The notes under the pieces were generated by a model that ran no database searches, had not been told where the DNA came from, and worked only from the letters and a program-made list of their open reading frames with translations. This document shows, piece after piece, positions 1-6,757 of a DNA stretch of 64,000 nucleotides. Position numbers and translations under genes: made by a program. The stretch is from Paraburkholderia acidicola (GTDB lineage Bacteria; Pseudomonadota; Gammaproteobacteria; Burkholderiales; Burkholderiaceae), in assembly GCF_002362315.1 (NCBI RefSeq), contig NZ_MTZV01000004.1:930001-994000 (forward strand), in the 5' to 3' direction. Numbering within the stretch: the stretch's first letter is position 1; each line of letters opens with the position of its first letter.

Positions 1-398
1 TGCCTGCGAGTGCGTACCGCGCTATCCGCGACCACACTTTGCGCGCTTGCTTTAGACAACAGCATGTTGCAATCGTCACAGCGCGGGTTGATCACCGGGC
101 GATCGTTATTTCGCGCGCCCGTGTGATTGACCGCCACCGCAGTGTGTATCGACAGAAATGCGCCGCTTGCTCGCTCGGCGCTTCGGCGCGGATCGTCCGT
201 TGCCTGCGCAATATCGCTTGCAAGAAACATGACTGCCATGGTCATGGTACGTAGCAGCGATTGCGACGCACCCAACAGAAGCGACACGCCAACCGCCCGT
301 TCCCGTGGCACACGAGATACGCCCGGGCCCTGCTCGCCGGACCACGCGAGCTGCATCGAACCCGCGCAAATCGACAACCCCTTCCCCACACATGCCAT
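1..398 (-). CDS. Partial unknown protein, cut by the left window edge
   Basis: Reading the minus strand from an ATG at 398 gives a frame without stop for 132 codons up to base 1, so the gene continues outside the window. A good ribosome-binding sequence (GGAGG, about 5 nt before the ATG) lies at 402-408. The translation contains a hydrophobic stretch near residues 50-65 ending in an AQA-like motif, which could be a signal peptide if translation starts at the internal Met near residue 52. A CDDC motif follows near residue 108. I recognise no family. It lies 135 nt after the response-regulator gene on the same strand and could be co-transcribed with it. The long open frame may be chance in GC-rich DNA, but the ribosome-binding site argues for a real gene. 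Confidence 0.4.
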   Translation of the reverse strand, partial: MACVGKGLSICAGSMQLAWSGEQGPGVSRVPRERAVGVSLLLGASQSLLRTMTMAVMFLASDIAQATDDPRRSAERASGAFLSIHTAVAVNHTGARNNDRPVINPRCDDCNMLLSKASAQSVVADSAVRTRR

Positions 399-533
399 AC
401 CACCCTCCATTCAGCGCTTTGCAGCGGCACCCTGCCGTCTACCCAGAACTAATAGGAAGAATCGCAAATGGCAATCTGTGTGTCGTATCCGTCGATGCCT
501 GATCTACAGCGTGTTGTTTATCGACGCAAATCG

Positions 534-1178
534 TTACGCCAGACCTATCTGATTCGCATAACTCATCAGCTCAGCGTCGGTCTCAAGACCGAGCTTGCGC
601 ATCGCATTGCGCTTCTGCGTGCTGACCGTTTTCACACTACGGCCCAGGGTTGAGGCAATCTGCGTAACGCCGAAACCGCGTGCGTAAAACCGGAACACCT
701 CCCACTCACGCGCACTCAGCATGCCGATACGTGGCTGAGTCGACGCGTCGTCTGACTCCGGTACGATCTGTACGCGCTCAGACAGATAAGGCGTGCGGGT
801 TCTGGCCGCATCAATCGCATCGATCAGTTCATGCACGGTGTCGCGCTTGTCGACGATCGCGGTCACGCCGAGCACCAGTAATCCGCTCAACACGGGCGGA
901 TGTCGCAGCATCGTGAGCACGACGATCGGTGGACAGGCAGGATCGCGCAAGATCCGGCGCAGTAGCGAGACCGCACTGTTTTCGCCGTTGACAGCCGGCA
1001 TGCCGATATCGGTGACGATCACATCGCAAGGGCAGGTATCGAAGAGTTCGGCGAGCGATGCGGTATCGGACGCGGTACCGACCAGCGACATATGCGCAAC
1101 GGAGGAAAGCAGATGGCGTACGCAGACGCGAATCGCACTGTGATCGTCGGCGACGATGACGCGGATATGCTGTTTCAT
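534..1178 (-). CDS. NarL/FixJ-family response regulator (first of two)
   Basis: This is a 214-residue two-component response regulator. The receiver domain (residues 1-120) shows the acidic DD pair at 11-12, the phospho-acceptor Asp57 in VTDIGMP, Thr89 and Lys111. A LuxR-type helix-turn-helix occupies about 153-212 (LSAREWEV...VKTVSTQKRNAMRKLG). It resembles BvgA-like regulators. I chose the ATG at 1178 (MKQHIRVIV) because the receiver fold begins there; the frame is open 14 codons further upstream. A second regulator of the same type lies just upstream on the same strand. No histidine kinase is encoded within the window, so signal and targets are unknown. Confidence 0.85.
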   Translation of the reverse strand: MKQHIRVIVADDHSAIRVCVRHLLSSVAHMSLVGTASDTASLAELFDTCPCDVIVTDIGMPAVNGENSAVSLLRRILRDPACPPIVVLTMLRHPPVLSGLLVLGVTAIVDKRDTVHELIDAIDAARTRTPYLSERVQIVPESDDASTQPRIGMLSAREWEVFRFYARGFGVTQIASTLGRSVKTVSTQKRNAMRKLGLETDAELMSYANQIGLA

Positions 1179-1422
1179 TTGATTGTCGTTATACCCATGA
1201 CGTCCCTGCACTACGTGCATCCCCGGGACGTATCGAACTCACGGTGTCGCGTCTTTACGATGCTGACCGTCAACTGGCCGGCATGCGGCGACTCCGCGTC
1301 GTCGGCTCGCGCTGTGTGTTCATAGCGACGAGTCCGCGCACAAGCGTGCGGTATCGGCTAACCCGTCGATATAAGACAGTTCTGAATTGTGGCCGCGCTG
1401 GAATAACCCGACATCCGATACG

Positions 1423-2073
1423 TCAGGAAATTCCGTATGCGCGCACGTAGATGAACAGCCCGGCATCGTTGCTCACACCAAACTTGATCATCGCATTGCG
1501 CTTTTGCCGGCTGACGGTGCGGATATCGCGTCTAAGTGTGTGCGCGATTTCGGAGATGGACTGACCGCCCGCGAAGAGACTGACGACTTCCATCTCGCGC
1601 GGCGACAACCGGCGTATCGGCCCGAGACCGACCGGGTCGCCGCTCGCGGTGGCGAGCGCATCGAGTATCGGCTGGCCAACGTAAGGGCGGCCATACCCGG
1701 CGCAGCGAATCGCCACGACCAGATCTTCCATCGACTCAGTCTTGTTGAGCATGCCGGTCACGCCGTGCGACATGATCGCGCGCAGGATTGCGGCATTCGT
1801 GAGAGCAGTCAGCACGACGATGCGCACCTCGGGCCAGTCGCGGCACACACGCCGCACAAGGCGCAGGCCATCCTCCGCGAGGCCGCTGGCCTCGGGCATG
1901 GTCAGATCGGTGACGAGCACGTCACACGGCGTGGTTTTCAACAGATCGATCAGCGCCGTCGGGCTATCCGCTTCTCCGACAATGTCGATGCCGTCCTGCG
2001 CGGCGAGCGCGGCCCGAATTCCCAGCAATACAAACGGATGATCGTCCGCCACGATGACGCGAAGGTTCCCCAT
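1423..2073 (-). CDS. NarL/FixJ-family response regulator (second of two)
   Basis: This 216-residue response regulator is a paralogue of its downstream neighbour. The receiver domain has DD at 10-11, phospho-acceptor Asp56 (VTDLTMPE), Thr89 and Lys111. The C-terminal LuxR-type helix-turn-helix covers about 152-214 (LSPREMEVV...RTVSRQKRNAMIKFG). The two genes are separated by 244 nt, so each may have its own promoter. Both proteins keep all phosphorylation residues, suggesting they are active. The cognate kinase is not in the window. Function beyond phospho-dependent transcription control cannot be named. Confidence 0.85.
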   Translation of the reverse strand: MGNLRVIVADDHPFVLLGIRAALAAQDGIDIVGEADSPTALIDLLKTTPCDVLVTDLTMPEASGLAEDGLRLVRRVCRDWPEVRIVVLTALTNAAILRAIMSHGVTGMLNKTESMEDLVVAIRCAGYGRPYVGQPILDALATASGDPVGLGPIRRLSPREMEVVSLFAGGQSISEIAHTLRRDIRTVSRQKRNAMIKFGVSNDAGLFIYVRAYGIS

Positions 2074-2258
2074 GTTTTTCTCTTAGTCCCCTACTGATGC
2101 GAAGCGCGCCGCACAGGCGGCGCGTTCCGCCATCAGAGCACCGCCTTTGGTCGACAAAAATAGGAGGTGTCTGAATCGACGGGGCGTTGCGAAGAAAAAT
2201 GCGAGGGCGCCGTCGGACAGACGGCATCGCCCGCCCTGCGGCGGTCGACGCTGCGCGC

Positions 2259-3554
2259 TCAGGCGTGCGCCGTACTCGCCTTCCGCACGACGACTGCACG
2301 CGGGAACACGGGCAGTGCGATCAACGCAAAGAGACTCGCGACTGCCCACACCACCGGCCACGACGTGACCGACAGCAACACAGGAATCGCGAGCGGCGTC
2401 AGGAACAGCATGATGAACACGCAGGTGTTGCCCATTGCGAGTGCGGTACCGGCGCGACTCGTGCCGGCGAGCGTCGCGAGCTCCGTGAACGCCACGCCGT
2501 GCCATGCCGACGCGCATACGCCACCGGCGACGATCATCGCCGCGCACACCGCGATCATCACCGTGTGCGGCATGCCGACCGCGGCCGATATCAGCGCAAG
2601 CGCCGCGAACAAAACCGCGGTGACGAGACTGCAGGCCCGCATATAGGCGCGCCGGTTACCCTTGCGATCGGTCCAGCGGCCGCTCAGGACACGCGCTATC
2701 GCGGCGCCCGTTTGCACGGCTACCATCGTCGCGCTGATCGTGACGATGCTGGCGTGACCGAAGTCGTGCAGAAAGACCGTTGCAAACGTGATGACCGCCA
2801 GTTGCGGCGCGCACAACATGCCGGCCGCGATCGCAACACGCCAGACCGGGATGTTGCGCAATGGCGAGGTCGATGCGGTCGCTACGGTTGATACGGTGCC
2901 ACGTTGCGTCCCGTGTGCGGCATCGGTTGTGTGGGTTGCGGGGGGCTCGTGCAGCCAGCGCCATGCGAACCCTGCGGTCACCGCGCACAGGATCGCCAGC
3001 ACACCAAACACTGCGCTGAAGCCGAGATGTACGGCAAGCACCGGCAACATCAGCGCGCCGAGACCGCCGCCGGCGGGCACCGCGGTCTGGCGGATGCTCA
3101 TCGCGAGGCCACGCTCGCCTTCGCGAAACCACGCCATGACCGCGCGCCCACTCGATCCATTGACACTGCCGCCCAGCAGCCCGACCAGCAGCAGCCACAG
3201 CGCCAGCGCGGACACGCCGGGGACCGACGCTGCGCCAGGCACGACGAATAGCGCCATCGCGGCCAGCGCCAGCGCCGTCGCACCGAGCCCGAGCAGCAGC
3301 ACGCGCCGGTCGCCCCAGCGATCGGTCAGCATGCCCCACGGTAGCTCGCTGATCGCGATGCCGAGCCCGAGCATCCCCAGCACGAGACCGAGGCCGCCGT
3401 TACCGAGGTGATAGCCCGAGCGCAGCAACACCGCGGTAGTCGGAATGCCGGAAAACGCGGCCGAAAAGCTCGCGTTCGCGGCAAAACCCACACCCAGCAC
3501 CTTCCATCGATGATTACCGGCGAGCCCGCCGGCCCTTGAGCGGTTCGATTCCAT
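2259..3554 (-). CDS. MFS transporter
   Basis: About 431 residues with the hydrophobic pattern of a 12-helix major facilitator. The conserved loop between helices 2 and 3 reads WGMLTDRWGDRR, and a related motif (SGRWTDRKGNRR) recurs at the start of the second half, as expected for the two-fold MFS repeat. I placed the start at the ATG at 3554 (MESNRS) because GGGAGG lies 8 nt before it; a TTG at 3575 would place that sequence inside the gene. It is divergent from a LysR-type regulator starting at 3658, the usual layout for a regulator controlling its neighbouring transporter. Substrate unknown. Confidence 0.85.
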   Translation of the reverse strand: MESNRSRAGGLAGNHRWKVLGVGFAANASFSAAFSGIPTTAVLLRSGYHLGNGGLGLVLGMLGLGIAISELPWGMLTDRWGDRRVLLLGLGATALALAAMALFVVPGAASVPGVSALALWLLLVGLLGGSVNGSSGRAVMAWFREGERGLAMSIRQTAVPAGGGLGALMLPVLAVHLGFSAVFGVLAILCAVTAGFAWRWLHEPPATHTTDAAHGTQRGTVSTVATASTSPLRNIPVWRVAIAAGMLCAPQLAVITFATVFLHDFGHASIVTISATMVAVQTGAAIARVLSGRWTDRKGNRRAYMRACSLVTAVLFAALALISAAVGMPHTVMIAVCAAMIVAGGVCASAWHGVAFTELATLAGTSRAGTALAMGNTCVFIMLFLTPLAIPVLLSVTSWPVVWAVASLFALIALPVFPRAVVVRKASTAHA

Positions 3555-3641
3555 GACAACTGCCTCCCGTTCCAATGATTGATGGCGTTATCGTAGGGAT
3601 GGACCTATCATCGGAAAAGCGGGAAAATAGGATACCTTCCA

Positions 3642-3654
3642 TCGGATATTCCGA
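3642..3654. promoter_or_regulatory. Palindrome in front of the lysR-type gene
   Basis: TCGGATATTCCGA is a perfect 5-3-5 inverted repeat ending 3 nt before the LysR-family start codon, inside the 103-bp divergent intergenic region shared with the MFS gene. Its position suits an autoregulatory operator. That role is inferred from location and symmetry only. Confidence 0.3.
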
Positions 3655-3657
3655 ATC

Positions 3658-4548
3658 ATGAGCCAGCGTGGATTCGATCTGAACCAGTTGCGGACCTTTG
3701 TTGCCGTGGCCGAGGCGGGCAGCGTGTCGGCGGGCGCCGAACGGATTTTTCTGTCGCAGTCGTCGGTGAGCGAGCAGCTCAAGAAACTCGAGGAGCGCGC
3801 GGCCCAGCCGCTCTTCGTGCGCAGCAAGCAGGGCGTCACGGCCACCCCGGCGGGCGCGAAGCTGCTCGATCACGCCCGCCGCATTCTGGCGATGAGCGAG
3901 GCCGCGCTCGAAGACCTGCAAGGCCGCTCGCTCGACGGCGAACTGCGCATCGCGATCACCGACTACTACCGTCCGCACGACATCGCCCGCGTGCTGAAGG
4001 CTTTCTCGGAACAGCATCCGCGTCTGCGCCTGCACGTAACGGTGATGCCGAGCGCGACCATCGACAGCGGCGCCGAAGACAACGCGGCCTACGATATCGG
4101 CCTGTCGCTGCGGCTCCTTACGCCGGGCCGCGGACATGCGTCGGGCGGCAGTGCGCACGCGCGTAGCACGGTAGTCCGTCGCGAGAAGCTGGTTTGGGTG
4201 AGCGCGGCCGATACCGATCCGCGTGCGGTGCGGCCCTACCCGCTGGTCTTGCTGCCGTCGAGCTGCCAGTTACAGCGTTTCGTCGTGAAGCTGCTCGATG
4301 AACGCAAGGTGCCGTATCTGATTTCGCATTCGGCATCGGGGGTGGCGGGGCTGCTGCTGGCGCTGAAGGCGGGACTGGGCATTTCCTGTCTGAACGAATC
4401 GTCGCTGGGTGCGGGTGTCGTGGCCTGTGCTGCGGGCAGCGGGTTGCCGGCGCTGCCGTCGGTGGAGTTTCACCTGTTGCCCGGGCGGCCTGGCGAAAGC
4501 TCACTGGTGACGAATGCGCGCGATGCGTTGACGCGGCTTTTTAGCTGA
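3658..4548 (+). CDS. LysR-family transcriptional regulator
   Basis: A 296-residue LysR-type regulator, normal length for the family. The N-terminal winged helix-turn-helix (residues 5-64) contains the typical FVAVAEAGSVSAGAERIFLSQSSVSEQ pattern (split here by its turn) followed by LEERAAQPLFVR. The remainder is the periplasmic-binding-like effector domain. It is divergent from the MFS transporter gene, whose expression it probably controls. No clear Shine-Dalgarno precedes the ATG at 3658; the start is set by the beginning of the DNA-binding domain. Effector unknown. Confidence 0.88.
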   Translation: MSQRGFDLNQLRTFVAVAEAGSVSAGAERIFLSQSSVSEQLKKLEERAAQPLFVRSKQGVTATPAGAKLLDHARRILAMSEAALEDLQGRSLDGELRIAITDYYRPHDIARVLKAFSEQHPRLRLHVTVMPSATIDSGAEDNAAYDIGLSLRLLTPGRGHASGGSAHARSTVVRREKLVWVSAADTDPRAVRPYPLVLLPSSCQLQRFVVKLLDERKVPYLISHSASGVAGLLLALKAGLGISCLNESSLGAGVVACAAGSGLPALPSVEFHLLPGRPGESSLVTNARDALTRLFS

Positions 4549-4672
4549 GACCGGAGGGCGGGCGCCGTTTGCTTTGCCCTGCACGATTAGCCATCTGGAC
4601 GACCCTCGCCGTCATCTTTTCAACAAGCAGCGCGGGCATACTTCATCCGATCGATAACGGCGGAGGTGAAGG

Positions 4673-6448
4673 ATGAAGGTCAGCGTTCGGAGCTATGTTT
4701 CCCCGACACTCGTGCTGCTCGCGTTCGATTGGCCCGAAGGCCATGCGCGCAGTGATTTCCTCGGATTTGCGATCCGGCGCACACCAGGGTTCCTGAGTGT
4801 AGACGGGCATACGCGTGAAACCAGTAGCTGGCTGCCGAACCGCGTGACCTTCGCGGGCCCCGCTGCCGACCCGCAACACGATGCGCCGACCACCGAAGCG
4901 CCGATCCAGAAGTTCATGTGGTGGGACGCACGTATCGATCCTCCCGACCGGCAGAAGACTTTCACCTACGATGTCTATCCGGTGGTCGGCACACCGGCCG
5001 CGCCGCAGCGGCTCGACGCCGACGTGGGCCATTGTTCGGTTACGCTGCCCGCGCATATCGAGGACGGCATCGGTACGTGGTTCAATCGCGCAGTCGTGAG
5101 TTCCCAGGCATTCGCGCACCAGGTGGCCGCGATGCGGATCGGTAAGGGCGATGTGCCTTCGCCGCAGCAGGCGCTGCGTCTGCGCACGTGGCTTGCCAAC
5201 GATCTGGAGCAGGTCTTCGAAACCGTGTTTGCTGACGCGGCGCGGGCGGCGTCGGCGGTGTATCACCTGACCGACGCACTGTGGGCGCTTCCCGCGTTCG
5301 AGGCATTCGGTAAAGCGCATGGCAAGGACGCGCTTGCAGTGGTGTACGACGCGCATCGGGTCGAAGTGAAGGGCAAGCCGTCGGAGCCGTCACCGAACCA
5401 GCCAGCCGTCGATGCGCTGCGTGATATCGCGCGTTGCCTGCCGCGCGATAAAACGCACATCATGCACGACAAGTTTATCGTCGCTGGCGATGGGAACGCG
5501 GGGACCGCGCCCTCGCATGTGCTGACCGGTTCCGCCAACTTCACCACCGAAGGCATCACCGAACAGGCGAACGTGCTGCATCTGTTCGAATCACCTCAGT
5601 TGGCACAGTTCTATAGCGATCGTGCCGCAGCGCTGTCGAGCAATCCGACGATCGCAGCCACCGCCCAACTCACGCCGGGTTGGTCAAACAGCGTGACCGT
5701 GGGAAGCGCAAAGGTGCGCGTCTGCTATTCGCCTGAGCCCAAAGACCAGCGCACGCAGATCGATACGATCGTCGATGCAATCGGTCGCGCGAAACATTCG
5801 GTCGTGTTCTGTCTGTTCATGCCAACGGACGCACCGCTGCGCGATGCGTGCTTCAGCGCCGGAGACCGCGACCTGATGATGTTCGGGCTCGTCAATCACA
5901 TCAGCACGACATCGGCCGTTGCTGCCGAGGCTGCGCAGCACGCGGGCAAGATCGTCAGCACGACGCAACTGGCGAACCTGGAGCTGTATCACCGCAGCCG
6001 CGACGAGCGTGACGTCATCGATGCGAACTACTTCTCGCCCGCCACCGTGCCGGAGGGTTTCACGCCGGAAATGCAGGTGTTTCCCGGCGAGAAGGCACCA
6101 CCGTACGCACCGGTCATCGTTCACCACAAGTTTCTGGTGATCGACGCGGAAGGCAGCGATCCGATCGTGTACTCGGGTTCGGCCAACATGAGCCAGAACT
6201 CGGAACACTACAACGACGAGAACCTGCTGGAGATTCGCGACAAACGAATCGCGGGCATCTATCTCGCGGAATTTCTGCGTTTGTACGAGCACTACCGGGC
6301 ACGCGCAATCGCAATCGAAGAGCAACGCCAACATGGCACGCGCGAACGGCTGATCCTGCAGCCGGACAACCGATGGTCGGCGAAATACTTTGTCGACGGC
6401 AGCCCGGAAGCGAAGGCGCGTGTCGCACTCGCGCACGAGGCTGGATAG
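4673..6448 (+). CDS. Phospholipase D-family protein with two HKD motifs
   Basis: A 591-residue protein with two copies of the PLD catalytic module. The first is MHDKFIVAGD (His265, Lys267) followed by LTGSANFT; the second is VHHKFLVID (His484, Lys486, Asp491) followed by YSGSANMS. The second fits HxKxxxxD exactly, while in the first the Asp sits one position late (HxKxxxxxD). Residues 1-150 look beta-rich and precede the catalytic part. No signal peptide or membrane segment is seen, so the protein is probably cytoplasmic or exported by a non-Sec route. A GGAGGTGA ribosome-binding site precedes the ATG. It stands alone. Possible roles include phospholipase, nuclease or antibacterial effector; the sequence does not decide. 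Confidence 0.8.
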   Translation: MKVSVRSYVSPTLVLLAFDWPEGHARSDFLGFAIRRTPGFLSVDGHTRETSSWLPNRVTFAGPAADPQHDAPTTEAPIQKFMWWDARIDPPDRQKTFTYDVYPVVGTPAAPQRLDADVGHCSVTLPAHIEDGIGTWFNRAVVSSQAFAHQVAAMRIGKGDVPSPQQALRLRTWLANDLEQVFETVFADAARAASAVYHLTDALWALPAFEAFGKAHGKDALAVVYDAHRVEVKGKPSEPSPNQPAVDALRDIARCLPRDKTHIMHDKFIVAGDGNAGTAPSHVLTGSANFTTEGITEQANVLHLFESPQLAQFYSDRAAALSSNPTIAATAQLTPGWSNSVTVGSAKVRVCYSPEPKDQRTQIDTIVDAIGRAKHSVVFCLFMPTDAPLRDACFSAGDRDLMMFGLVNHISTTSAVAAEAAQHAGKIVSTTQLANLELYHRSRDERDVIDANYFSPATVPEGFTPEMQVFPGEKAPPYAPVIVHHKFLVIDAEGSDPIVYSGSANMSQNSEHYNDENLLEIRDKRIAGIYLAEFLRLYEHYRARAIAIEEQRQHGTRERLILQPDNRWSAKYFVDGSPEAKARVALAHEAG

Positions 6449-6617
6449 CGCAAAGTACGCGCAACTACGCATCCTCCGGATCAACGCAGAAGCCACCGTT
6501 GCCTGGGGTGGCCATCGCCGCCGCATGGCCGTTGAGCTTCATCCGGCACAGCGACCACCGCTCCAGCTCGCTCCGGTAATTGCAAAAACCGCCGCAACCG
6601 CAGAACCATCATTTCGA

Positions 6618-6645
6618 TTGCAACGCGGAATTGTTATGTTATAAC
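6618..6645 (+). promoter_or_regulatory. Probable sigma-70 promoter of the TonB-receptor operon
   Basis: TTGCAA at 6618-6623 and TATAAC at 6640-6645 are separated by 16 bp and match the -35 (4/6) and -10 (5/6) consensus. The -10 element lies inside the Zur-like palindrome, the arrangement expected for repression by occlusion of RNA polymerase. Confidence 0.45.
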
Positions 6646-6646
6646 A
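6632..6646. promoter_or_regulatory. Zur-type operator (zinc uptake repressor box)
   Basis: TGTTATGTTATAACA matches the proteobacterial Zur core TGTTATANTATAACA at every fixed position but one. It is an inverted repeat of TGTTAT and ATAACA around a 3-bp centre. It overlaps the -10 element of the promoter for the receptor-exbB-exbD-tonB operon. By comparison with known Zur boxes this predicts repression when zinc is sufficient. No zur gene lies in the window, so the assignment rests on the motif alone. Confidence 0.6.
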
Positions 6647-6757
6647 TCTAGTAACAAAATCGTTCGACCTCGCTCCATGACATCGCGATGAGCCGCTCCG
6701 GCATCGCGCTGTCGTCGCACGCCTGCATTTTCTTTCCACTCGCTCCGAACCAGAAAA

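Larger units (their letters stand above)
6449..6757 (+). other. Intergenic leader of the TonB-dependent uptake operon
   Basis: This 309-bp stretch has no convincing gene. Its right half holds the probable promoter and Zur-type operator (listed separately), then about 110 nt of untranslated leader before the receptor ATG at 6758. The left half shows nothing recognisable. Confidence 0.5.

Noticed and set aside
127..552. 141-codon plus-strand frame at the left edge
   Set aside because: Arg/Cys/Pro-rich without any domain; the minus-strand frame ending at 398 has a better start signal.
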